Origin: an uncultured Sphingomonas sp.
GTDB lineage: Bacteria; Pseudomonadota; Alphaproteobacteria; Sphingomonadales; Sphingomonadaceae
Length of the DNA: 17,557 nucleotides
Direction of reading: 5' to 3'
Assembly (NCBI GenBank): GCA_946886645.1
Contig: CAMPIY010000013.1
Coordinates: 1-17,557 of the forward strand
Of the stretch, positions 1 through 7,586 are shown one piece after another (the stretch's first letter is position 1; the number at the start of each line of letters is the position of its first letter). The notes beneath the pieces are model-generated. The model saw nothing but the letters and a program-made list of their open reading frames with translations. It did no database searches and was not told where the DNA came from. Position numbers and translations under genes: made by a program.

Positions 1-584
<584 letters not shown>

Positions 585-612
585 CTGCTTAATGTGGGGG
601 AGCGAGGGGTGA

Positions 613-628
613 TTTCGCAAGCGCGAAA
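613..628. promoter_or_regulatory. 6-bp inverted repeat upstream of rsh
   Basis: TTTCGC and GCGAAA form perfect arms around a 4-base AAGC loop, about 30 bases upstream of the rsh start in the rsh/hxlR divergent gap. It could be an operator or a leader hairpin. A close relative of the motif lies at 7497-7512. Function is unknown. Confidence 0.3.
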
Positions 629-754
629 AGCCCAACGGCGACAGACAGCGTCAAGCGGCCGTTCACCACGACGGGTATCGTTTCGTTTTCGCTGCGCCGC
701 TAACTGTTATTTTTCGGCGGGCTGTGCAAAAACCGCTGCGGGAGAGGTACTGCG

Positions 755-1258
755 TTGAATAATCCGGCTGTTGCAAACGGTTCCGAGATCGAGATTTTTC
801 GATCGGAGGCCCTGAATTGTCCATTGCCCCCGTCGATCGAGCTGATTGGCGAGAAATGGTCCTTCCTTATCCTGCGCGGCGCGTTCAACGGCCTGCAGCA
901 TTTCGAACAATTCCAGGCCGGTCTCGGAATCGCCCGCAACATATTGTCGAACCGCCTCGCGCGGCTGGTCAGCGGTGGAATCCTCGAACGGCGGTCCGAT
1001 GTTACCGACCGCCGCAAGGTCATCTATTCGCTCAGCCCCAAAGGCGAGGCGCTGCTTCCGGTGCTGATTGCGCTGAGGCAATGGGGCCAGGATTGGGGTC
1101 ATGGGAAGACCGACATCCTGCTGGCCGACAAGCGCGACGGCATCCCGGTGAAACGTATTCGCGTGCAGGCCGCCGACGGGCGCGATCTGAAGCTCAGCGA
1201 ATTGATGTGGATCGACCGGCACAGCGGAAAACCGCTGAAGCACAGCTCTCCGGAATGA
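755..1258 (+). CDS. HxlR-family winged-helix transcriptional regulator
   Basis: A 167-residue protein with the HxlR-type DNA-binding core at about residues 20-115. Visible family marks are NCPL around Cys22, the IGEKWSFLILRGAF helix, the GIARNILSNRLARLV recognition region, GILERR at the wing and YSLSPKGEALLPVL. HxlR proteins are small DNA-binding repressors or activators, often redox- or ligand-responsive; the target here is unknown. The start is a TTG at 755, supported by a strong Shine-Dalgarno GGAGAGG at 741-747 seven bases upstream. About 50 residues follow the core and resemble no domain I recognise. It lies between rsh and rpoZ on the opposite strand to both and ends at a bidirectional terminator. 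It may regulate itself or rsh through the shared 170-base gap, but that is inference. Confidence 0.9.
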   Translation: MNNPAVANGSEIEIFRSEALNCPLPPSIELIGEKWSFLILRGAFNGLQHFEQFQAGLGIARNILSNRLARLVSGGILERRSDVTDRRKVIYSLSPKGEALLPVLIALRQWGQDWGHGKTDILLADKRDGIPVKRIRVQAADGRDLKLSELMWIDRHSGKPLKHSSPE

Positions 1259-1290
1259 AAAAGGGCGGCCCGACGGACCGCCCTTCTTAT
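1258..1290. terminator. Bidirectional intrinsic terminator between hxlR-type gene and rpoZ
   Basis: AAGGGCGG at 1261-1268 pairs with CCGCCCTT at 1278-1285. The minus-strand RNA ends in five U residues (serving rpoZ), and the plus-strand RNA ends in UUCUU (serving the HxlR gene). It fills most of the 49-base convergent gap. Confidence 0.8.
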
Positions 1291-1307
1291 CTTAGCCGTT
1301 TCCAGCC

Positions 1308-1649
1308 TTATTCGTAGTCGCCGCCGCTCGGGGTCGGGCGCGGCGGGGCGGCGGCGGTGAGGCGCAGCGCCTCGGCCGATTCGCTCAGGCTCGCCAGTTC
1401 GTCCGTCTCGTCATCTTCGTCGATACGGACGCGCTGGAGGTTGGAGACGATCGCCTCTTCCAGGTGTTTCGGCTTGACGGTCTGCTCGGCGATCTCGCGC
1501 AACGCGACGACCGGATTCTTGTCGCGGTCTCGATCGATCGTCAGGTCGGCTCCACCCGAAATCTGGCGGGCGCGCTGCGCCGCAGCCAATACCAGGTCGA
1601 ACCGGTTGGGAATCTTGTCGACACAATCTTCGACTGTCACGCGCGCCAT
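1308..1649 (-). CDS. rpoZ: DNA-directed RNA polymerase omega subunit
   Basis: A 113-residue omega subunit, which chaperones and stabilises the beta-prime subunit of RNA polymerase. Recognisable segments are MARVTVEDC at the N-terminus, [16 protein letters not shown] and [15 protein letters not shown]. The MAR N-terminus is the motif known in proteobacterial omega for forming ppGpp binding site 1 at the omega/beta-prime interface, so this polymerase probably responds to ppGpp made by the nearby RSH enzyme. The last 45 residues are acidic and then proline-rich, as is common in alphaproteobacteria. I chose the ATG at 1649 because a GGCGGAG Shine-Dalgarno lies just upstream; the reading frame stays open further but has no such support. 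A good promoter lies at 1692-1720 and a terminator follows, so it is probably monocistronic. Confidence 0.97.
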   Translation of the reverse strand: MARVTVEDCVDKIPNRFDLVLAAAQRARQISGGADLTIDRDRDKNPVVALREIAEQTVKPKHLEEAIVSNLQRVRIDEDDETDELASLSESAEALRLTAAAPPRPTPSGGDYE

Positions 1650-1691
1650 TCGTCGCTCCGCCTCTAATAACAAGCAGGATGGAAAGGCCGC

Positions 1692-1720
1692 GAGATAGGG
1701 ATGAGGGGCCAAGGAGTCAA
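1692..1720 (-). promoter_or_regulatory. Sigma70-type promoter for rpoZ
   Basis: On the minus strand the -35 is TTGACT (1720-1715) and the -10 is TATCTC (1697-1692), with a 17-base spacer. Predicted transcription starts near 1685, giving a leader of about 36 bases before the rpoZ ATG. The -10 is weak but the spacing and -35 are good. Confidence 0.6.
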
Positions 1721-1778
1721 TGAAATCGCGCTTGCCGCCCGCTTGCCAGCCGCCATTTCGCCCTCCAGAACCCGTTCG

Positions 1779-2939
1779 ATGCCCGTCGATACGCCGCCAC
1801 CCGCGCAAAGCCTTGAGGTCGACGGCAACCGGCTGACCCTGATCCCGGACGGGCCGGGGCGGCTTGCGGCGCTGCTGGCGCTGATCGACGGCGCGAAATC
1901 ATCGGTGCGCCTCCTCTATTACATCTACTCCCAGGACCAGTCGGGCACGCTGGTCTACGAGGCGATCGACCGGGCGCTGGATCGCGGCACGCAGGTCTCG
2001 CTGCTCGTCGACGGCTTCGGGCTCAATGCATCCGAGGATTATTTCTCGCCGCTCGTCGCCAAGGGCCTGGTCTTCTGCAAATTCCACCCGACCTTCGGCC
2101 GCCGCTACCTCATCCGCAATCATCAGAAGATGGCGCTGGCCGACGAGAAGGTCGTTCTGATCGGCGGGTTCAACGTCGAGGACAGCTATTTCGGGACGGT
2201 CGCGGAGGGCGCCTGGCGGGACCTCGGCCTGCTGGTCGAGGGCACCGCCGCCGGGCGGCTGGTCCCCTATTATGACAAGCTGATTGCCTGGGCGCTGACC
2301 AAGGGATCCCGGATCCGCGAGCTCAACCGGCTGATCCACCTTCACAGCGAGAACCACGGCCGGCTTCAATGGACGCTGGGAGGCCCGACACGGGGCCTGT
2401 CACCCTGGGCGACCGCGACGTCTCGCGACCTGCTGTCGAGCCGGGACGTCGAAATGATCGCGGCCTATTTCGCCCCGACCTGGGCGATGCTGAGGCGGAT
2501 CGGGCGGATCGGACAAAAGGGGCGCGCGCGGATCGTCACCGCCGCCAAATCCGACAATCATGCGACCATCGCGGCTGCTCGATACACCTACAAGAACCTG
2601 CTCCGCCGCGGCGTCGAGATTTTCGAATATCTGCCGACCAAGCTCCACACCAAGCTGGTCGTGCTCGACGACATCGTTCACATCGGCTCGTCCAACTTCG
2701 ACATCCGCAGCCTCTATCTCAACCTGGAGATGATGCTGCGGGTCGACGATCCCGACTTCGCGATGATGATGCGCAACTATTTCGAGCAGGAGCTGTCCGC
2801 CTGCGAGCAGATTACGCCGCTGGTCAACCGCAAGCGGTCAGGGCTTTGGACGAGGCTGATCCAGGCCTTGAGCTTCTTCCTGGTAACGACGGCCGACTAC
2901 ACCGTGACCCGGCGGCTCAACTTCGGCCCGCGAATCTAG
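1779..2939 (+). CDS. Phospholipase D-like cardiolipin synthase (ClsB-like)
   Basis: A 386-residue protein of the phospholipase D superfamily with two HKD motifs: H115-Q-K117-x4-D122 followed by GGFN, and H290-T-K292-x4-D297 followed by GSSNFD. The paired histidines form the covalent phosphatidyl-enzyme intermediate. Bacterial proteins of this layout usually make cardiolipin from two phosphatidylglycerols, or from phosphatidylglycerol plus phosphatidylethanolamine. There are no N-terminal transmembrane helices, which resembles ClsB more than ClsA; a hydrophobic C-terminal stretch ([10 protein letters not shown]) may aid membrane contact. The ATG at 1779 is preferred. An in-frame ATG at 1701 would add 26 atypical residues and overlap the rpoZ promoter. 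Neither start has a clear Shine-Dalgarno. The stop overlaps that of the convergent methyltransferase gene in one CTAG. Exact substrate is inferred. Confidence 0.88.
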   Translation: MPVDTPPPAQSLEVDGNRLTLIPDGPGRLAALLALIDGAKSSVRLLYYIYSQDQSGTLVYEAIDRALDRGTQVSLLVDGFGLNASEDYFSPLVAKGLVFCKFHPTFGRRYLIRNHQKMALADEKVVLIGGFNVEDSYFGTVAEGAWRDLGLLVEGTAAGRLVPYYDKLIAWALTKGSRIRELNRLIHLHSENHGRLQWTLGGPTRGLSPWATATSRDLLSSRDVEMIAAYFAPTWAMLRRIGRIGQKGRARIVTAAKSDNHATIAAARYTYKNLLRRGVEIFEYLPTKLHTKLVVLDDIVHIGSSNFDIRSLYLNLEMMLRVDDPDFAMMMRNYFEQELSACEQITPLVNRKRSGLWTRLIQALSFFLVTTADYTVTRRLNFGPRI

Positions 2940-3568
2940 TCGCGTTCGCGCCAGGCCCAGAAAAGGGTCGCCGGCGGGACATTGATCCATTCGAACCCGC
3001 GGTCGATCCGCTCGAAATGCGGGGCGATGAAATCGCGGACCTTGGGGCTGAACTGATAGACCAGGAAGGCTCCACCATCGCGGATCGCCCGGCCGGTCGC
3101 GGCCCCGATCGCGTCGCCCACGCCTGGCGGCAGCGTAGAGAAGGGCAGGCCCGACAGGATATAGTCGGCGTGGTCGAAGCCGAATTCCGCGATGATCGTC
3201 TCGACATCGGCGGCGGAGCCATGAACCGCGATGAACCGGTCGTCGTCGATGTCGCCGTTCAGATAGTCGATGAAGTCCGGATTGGTATCGATCGCGATCA
3301 GCTTCGCATCCTTGTGGAGCTTGTCGAGGATCGGGCGGGTGAAGGTGCCGACGCCCGGGCCATATTCGACGAACAGCTTGGTGTTCGACCAGTCGACCGG
3401 CTTCAGCATCTTGTCGATCAGGATCTTGCTCGACGGGATGACCGATCCGACCATCACCGGATGCTTCAGGAATCCGCGTAGGAACTGCCAGCGAGGACTC
3501 TTGCGCCCCCGGCCCGCGCGCAGGGCATGGCGGCGGCCGTTCAGCTGGTTGGCACGACTGGCGTTCAA
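2936..3568 (-). CDS. PmtA-like phospholipid N-methyltransferase (class I SAM methyltransferase)
   Basis: A 210-residue Rossmann-fold methyltransferase. The SAM-binding motif I is VEYGPGVGTFT (68-78), the ribose-binding acid is D94 in IAIDTNPDF, and a motif-IV-like GLPFSTLP sits near 140-147. The segment FLKHPVMVGSVIPSS before motif I is typical of alphaproteobacterial PmtA/COG3963 proteins, which methylate phosphatidylethanolamine towards phosphatidylcholine at the inner membrane. Some annotations call such proteins rRNA adenine dimethylase-like. The TTG at 3568 is chosen because CGGAG lies six bases upstream; a TTG at 3589 lacks a ribosome site and no ATG is suitable. It faces a cardiolipin synthase-like gene tail to tail, so both neighbours act on phospholipids. 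Length and fold fit; the substrate is inferred. Confidence 0.82.
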   Translation of the reverse strand: MNASRANQLNGRRHALRAGRGRKSPRWQFLRGFLKHPVMVGSVIPSSKILIDKMLKPVDWSNTKLFVEYGPGVGTFTRPILDKLHKDAKLIAIDTNPDFIDYLNGDIDDDRFIAVHGSAADVETIIAEFGFDHADYILSGLPFSTLPPGVGDAIGAATGRAIRDGGAFLVYQFSPKVRDFIAPHFERIDRGFEWINVPPATLFWAWRERD

Positions 3569-3601
3569 AGGAGGCTCCGGGAAATCCAAACGAAGGTGCA
3601 G

Positions 3602-3628
3602 GCGTTGGCAAATGCACGGGCCAAACGC
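3602..3628. promoter_or_regulatory. Imperfect inverted repeat in the methyltransferase/MFS divergent gap
   Basis: GCGTTGGC (3602-3609) is mirrored by GCCAAACGC (3620-3628), differing by one extra base, around a 10-base spacer. It lies centrally in the 113-base gap between two divergent starts, where an operator would be expected. No binding protein is known. Confidence 0.3.
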
Positions 3629-3681
3629 AAGTTCCTCCTGCCGCCTTCCTGAAACGTCTGGGCGGCGCTAAGCGCTTGGCC

Positions 3682-4986
3682 ATGCTGCTGCCATCCAACC
3701 GGCCGCGCGTCGCGGGAAGCGCGCTCACCACGACGCACTTCATGCTGCTGTATGCCGCCATGCTGGTCGCCGCCGCCGGCAATACCGCGCTCCAGTCGGT
3801 CATGCCGGCGATCGGCCGCGAGATCGGAATCTCCGACTTCTGGGTCACGGTTTCCTACACCTGGTCGGCGGTCCTGTGGGTGACGCTGGCGCCTTTCTGG
3901 GCCCGCAAGAGCGACATGCACGGGCGCAAAAACCTTACGCTCCTCGGCGTGGGCGGCTTCATCGCCTCGATGATCCTGTGCGGCCTCGTCCTTCTTGCCG
4001 GCCTCAAGGGCGTGCTTGCGGGCGGGCTGACCTTCGGCGCCTTCGCGATCGCCCGCGCATTTTACGGATCGCTGGGCTGCGCGACGCCTAGCGCGACCCA
4101 GGCCTATCTCGCCTCCAAGACCCGCCGCTCGGCGCGCGTCGAGGCGCTGTCCTCGCTGTCGAGCAGCTTCAGCCTCGGAACGATCGTCGGCCCGGCGCTC
4201 GCCCCGCTGTTCGTGCTGCCGGTCGTCGGCCTGGCCGGGCCGCTGTTCGCCTTCGCGGCCATCGCGATCGTCGTGATCAGCGCCGTGTTCCTCTGGCTTC
4301 CCGACGACACCAAGCCGCGCCACGGGCGCCGCGCGGGCCATGGCGCTCCGATGAGCTATCCCTCGCTGGCCAGCTCTCCCACCGGCGCAAGCATCATTGC
4401 CGCGACCGCGCCCAAGACGCGGCGGTTGAAGTGGAACGATCCGCGCATCCGCGACTGGATCGTTGCCGGCGTGACCTCGGGCCATGCTCAGGCGGCGACG
4501 CTGGCCTGCATCGGCTTCTACGTGATCGACCGCCTCCATCTCGCTCCGCATGGCTCCCAGGATTCGATCGCGATCGTGATGATGGCGGGCGCTGCCTCGA
4601 CCCTCGCGGCACAGTGGGGCCTCATTCCAAGGCTCCGCCTGGCGCCACGCTCGCTGATCCTGTGGGGCTCGCTGATTGCCGCCGCAGGCCTCGTTATCAC
4701 CATGCTCGCCGCCGACCTGTACGGCATCGTGCTGGGCTTCGGCATTACCAGCCTCGGCTTCGGCTTCACCCGGCCGGGCTTCACCGGCGGCGCCAGCCTC
4801 GCAGTCCCGCTGGGCGAGCAGGGCGGCGTCGCCGGGGTCGTCACGGCCGCCAATGGCTCCAGCTTCATCCTGGCCCCGGGGATCGGCATCCTGCTTTACG
4901 GCATCGACCCGCATTGGCCGTTCGCCGTCGGCGCCGTCCTCCTTATCGGCCTGAATCTCTGGGCCAGAGGCCGGCTTCCCTCTTAG
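3682..4986 (+). CDS. Major facilitator superfamily transporter
   Basis: A 434-residue inner-membrane protein with about twelve hydrophobic helices, six on each side of a hydrophilic loop near residues 208-250. The loop between helices 2 and 3 reads ARKSDMHGRKNLTLLG, a version of MFS motif A (usually G-x-x-x-D-R-x-G-R-K) that keeps D and GRK. Helix 5 carries GTIVGPALAPLF, resembling motif C, G-x(8)-G-x(3)-G-P-x(2)-G, which suggests a proton-driven exporter. The substrate cannot be told. The start is the ATG at 3682; a TTG two codons upstream is possible, and no clear Shine-Dalgarno is seen. The stop TAG overlaps the stop of the convergent Cdc48-like gene within TTAG at 4983-4986. No regulator is adjacent, and a divergent inverted repeat may serve as operator. 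Confidence 0.87.
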   Translation: MLLPSNRPRVAGSALTTTHFMLLYAAMLVAAAGNTALQSVMPAIGREIGISDFWVTVSYTWSAVLWVTLAPFWARKSDMHGRKNLTLLGVGGFIASMILCGLVLLAGLKGVLAGGLTFGAFAIARAFYGSLGCATPSATQAYLASKTRRSARVEALSSLSSSFSLGTIVGPALAPLFVLPVVGLAGPLFAFAAIAIVVISAVFLWLPDDTKPRHGRRAGHGAPMSYPSLASSPTGASIIAATAPKTRRLKWNDPRIRDWIVAGVTSGHAQAATLACIGFYVIDRLHLAPHGSQDSIAIVMMAGAASTLAAQWGLIPRLRLAPRSLILWGSLIAAAGLVITMLAADLYGIVLGFGITSLGFGFTRPGFTGGASLAVPLGEQGGVAGVVTAANGSSFILAPGIGILLYGIDPHWPFAVGAVLLIGLNLWARGRLPS

Positions 4987-7298
4987 CCCTTGCCGTTGTC
5001 CGGTTTGCCGGGACCGCGCGGCTGGAGCATCCCTGGCAGGACGAAGCCGATACCGCCCACCGGCCGGACCGCGTCCGACTTCAACGTCTCCTGGATCTTG
5101 GCATAGTCGGACAGCATCTCCTCGGTCACCGAGGCTCGGGTTTCCTTAAGCGCGGTCTCGAAATCGGCGGCCGTGACCTGGCCGCTGTCGAGTCCCCTGC
5201 GCAGCGCGGTCAGGCCCGCCCGGCGAACGAGGTCCTCCAGGTCGGCGCCGGTAAAGCGCTCGGTGCGCTGGGCCAGCTTCTCCAGGTCGACGTCCTTGGC
5301 CAGCGGCATGTTCCTGGTGTGGATCGCCAGGATGCGCCGCCGCCCGGCGGTGTCCGGCGTCCCGACATAGACCAGCTCGTCGAACCGGCCGGGACGAAGC
5401 AGGGCCGGGTCGATCAGGTTCGGCCGGTTGGTCGCGCCGATCAGGACGACATTATTGAGCTCTTCCAAGCCGTCCATCTCGGCCAGGATCGTGTTGACGA
5501 CGCGCTCCGTCACCTGCGGCTCGCCCATCCCGCCGCCCCGCGCAGGGACCAGGCTGTCGAGCTCGTCGATGAAGATGACCGTCGGCGCGACCTGGCGGGC
5601 GCGGGCGAACAGGCGGGCGATCTGCTGCTCGCTTTCGCCATACCATTTGCTGAGCAGGTCACTCGATTTGGTGGCGATGAAATTCGCCTCGCTTTCCCGC
5701 GCCGTGGCTTTGGCGAGCAAAGTCTTGCCGGTGCCCGGCGGGCCATAGAGCAGGAAGCCCTTGGCCGGCCTGATGCCCAGCCTGCGGAAGGCCTCGGGAT
5801 GTTTGAGCGGAAGTTCGACCCCTTCGCGCAGCTTGTCGCGCGCTTCGTCGAGGCCGCCGATGTCGTCCCAGCCGATGTTGGGCACCTGCACCATCACTTC
5901 GCGCATTGCCGAGGGCTGCACGCGCTTCAGGGCATTTTCGAAATCATTGTTGTCGACCGACAGGGCGTCGAGCACCTCGGTCGGGATCGTGTCCTCGGCC
6001 AGGTTGATCTTCGGCATGATCCGCCGGACGGCCTCGAGCGCCGCCTCGCGGGTCAGGGCGGCCAGGTCGGCGCCGACGAAGCCATAGGTGCGGCGCGACA
6101 GCTCGTCGAGGTCGACTCCCTCGGCCAGCGGCATCCCGCGCGTGTGGATGCCAAGGATCTCGCGCCGGCCACGTTCGTCGGGGACGCCGATGACGATCTC
6201 CCGGTCGAACCGGCCGGGGCGCCGAAGCGCTTCATCAATTGCTTCGGGCCGGTTGGTGGCTGCGATGACGACCAAATTCTGGCGCGGTTCGAGGCCGTCC
6301 ATCAGGGTCAGCAGCTGCGCGACCAGCCTTTTCTCTGCCTCGCCGCTGACTTGACCGCGCTTGGGCGCGATCGAATCCAGCTCGTCGATGAAGATGATCG
6401 ATGGCGCGTTTTTCGACGCCTCCTCGAAAATTTCGCGAAGCCTTTTTTCGGACTCGCCATAGGCCGATCCCATGATTTCCGGCCCGGCGATATGGAAAAA
6501 TTGCGCGTCGCTCTCGTTGGCGACCGCGCGCGCCAGCCGGGTCTTGCCGGTCCCGGGCGGGCCGTGGAGCAAAACGCCCTTGGGCGGATCGACGCCCAGC
6601 CGCTGGAACAGCTCGGGGTGGCGCAGCGGAAGCTCGACCATCTCGCGCAACGCATCGATGGTGTTCTTCATCCCGCCGAGGTCGTCATAGGTGACGTCGG
6701 CCCGGCGCTCGCCGTCCTTGCGGTCGGCGAACTCGGGGAGCAGCTCGACCTGCGTGTTGGCGTCGATGTGAACGATCCCGCGCGGCATGGTCGACACGAC
6801 GGTCAGCCGCACTTCCTGCAGCGCGAATGCCGGCGCGTTGAGCAGCTGGCGGATGTGATCGGGCATGTCGGCATTGACGCGCTGGTGCCCCGTGGTCGCG
6901 ACCGTGTCGCCTTCGCAGAAGGGCCGGCCTTCGAAACTACGCTGGAGCGCCTGCGCGGATCCCTGCAGGCGGACATTGTTCTGCGTGGGTGCGAAAACGA
7001 CCTTGGTTGCCGGCTTCGACGTTGCCTTGTGCACCTCGACGAAATCGCCCGATCCGATGCCGGCATTGGCGCGCTGGAGCCCGTCCAGCCGGATGATGTC
7101 GAGGCCGGCATCGTCGCCATAAGGCCGGATAGCCCGGGCCGCCGTCGCCCGCTTGCCGACGATCTCGATCACGTCGCCCTCGGAAATGCCGAGTTCCTGC
7201 ATCAGCTTGATCGGCAGCCGGGCGACTCCGCGCCCGCTGTCGGCAGGGGGCAGGTTCGCGACCTGCACTCGTCCGGTCATGGTGTCGACAGTCGCCAT
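4983..7298 (-). CDS. Cdc48/VCP-like two-ring AAA+ ATPase
   Basis: A 771-residue protein with the full Cdc48 plan: an N-terminal double-psi-barrel-like region (about 1-190), then two AAA+ modules. Module D1 has Walker A GPPGTGKT (246-253), Walker B IIFIDELDS (301-309) and the second region of homology NRPEAIDEALRRPGRFDR. Module D2 has Walker A (519-526), VIFIDELDS (574-582) and NRPNLIDPALLRPGRFDE. Both modules keep all catalytic elements, so both rings should hydrolyse ATP. Cdc48/VAT proteins form hexamers that pull proteins apart, using an aromatic pore loop; D2 has KWYGESE (W552, Y553) and D1 has SAYGESE. The bacterial clients and adaptors are unknown, since bacteria lack ubiquitin. The start ATG at 7298 has GAGGA about 11 bases upstream. 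The C-terminus ends in a glycine/proline tail and not the HbYX motif of proteasome partners. Confidence 0.95.
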   Translation of the reverse strand: MATVDTMTGRVQVANLPPADSGRGVARLPIKLMQELGISEGDVIEIVGKRATAARAIRPYGDDAGLDIIRLDGLQRANAGIGSGDFVEVHKATSKPATKVVFAPTQNNVRLQGSAQALQRSFEGRPFCEGDTVATTGHQRVNADMPDHIRQLLNAPAFALQEVRLTVVSTMPRGIVHIDANTQVELLPEFADRKDGERRADVTYDDLGGMKNTIDALREMVELPLRHPELFQRLGVDPPKGVLLHGPPGTGKTRLARAVANESDAQFFHIAGPEIMGSAYGESEKRLREIFEEASKNAPSIIFIDELDSIAPKRGQVSGEAEKRLVAQLLTLMDGLEPRQNLVVIAATNRPEAIDEALRRPGRFDREIVIGVPDERGRREILGIHTRGMPLAEGVDLDELSRRTYGFVGADLAALTREAALEAVRRIMPKINLAEDTIPTEVLDALSVDNNDFENALKRVQPSAMREVMVQVPNIGWDDIGGLDEARDKLREGVELPLKHPEAFRRLGIRPAKGFLLYGPPGTGKTLLAKATARESEANFIATKSSDLLSKWYGESEQQIARLFARARQVAPTVIFIDELDSLVPARGGGMGEPQVTERVVNTILAEMDGLEELNNVVLIGATNRPNLIDPALLRPGRFDELVYVGTPDTAGRRRILAIHTRNMPLAKDVDLEKLAQRTERFTGADLEDLVRRAGLTALRRGLDSGQVTAADFETALKETRASVTEEMLSDYAKIQETLKSDAVRPVGGIGFVLPGMLQPRGPGKPDNGKG

Positions 7299-7405
7299 CC
7301 GCTGAAAATCCTCTTCCGTGGAAAACCCGGCCCCACACGCCCCGACTGGCCGTCATAGGAACGGCAGCAGGGCGTCGAGGTTCAATCTGGGGCCATTCGC
7401 CGCAG

Positions 7406-7438
7406 AAAAAAAGGGCCGGGCGTTTCGGCCCGGCCTTT
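7406..7438 (-). terminator. Strong leftward intrinsic terminator in the cdc48/cyclase divergent gap
   Basis: AAAGG-bulge-CCGGGC (7410-7421) pairs with GCCCGGCCTTT (7428-7438). Seven A residues at 7406-7412 give a seven-U tail in minus-strand RNA, so it should stop leftward transcription. The plus-strand side has only three U residues. No annotated minus-strand gene lies immediately to its right, and the gene to its left (cdc48-like) begins downstream of it. Confidence 0.7.
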
Positions 7439-7586
7439 AGGTCTTCAGGAGAGGATGCCTCGTAAGGCTCGATTTATATCGCACCGCACAATTTACTTCG
7501 CAAGTGCAAAATATCGTCGCGCTCCATTTTTGGTGATAAGCGCTGTTAATGTGCTAGGTGAAGCCCCTGTCGAGTCTGGGGGTTGG

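Noticed and set aside
1701..1778. Longer start for the cardiolipin synthase-like gene
   Set aside because: It overlaps the rpoZ promoter and adds residues unlike the family; kept only as an alternative.
3565..4914. A 449-codon minus-strand frame across the MFS gene
   Set aside because: Antisense shadow; the plus-strand frame shows twelve membrane helices and MFS motifs.
4431..7358. A 975-codon open frame on the plus strand across the cdc48-like gene
   Set aside because: It is antisense to a clearly conserved AAA+ gene and its translation is Arg/Asp/Gly-rich with no recognisable domain, as expected of shadow frames in high-GC DNA.
7340..7400. Heat-shock (RpoH-type) promoter for the cdc48-like gene
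   Set aside because: A TTGAA and a CCTAT can be found on the minus strand but are about 21 bases apart, too far for a functional RpoH promoter.
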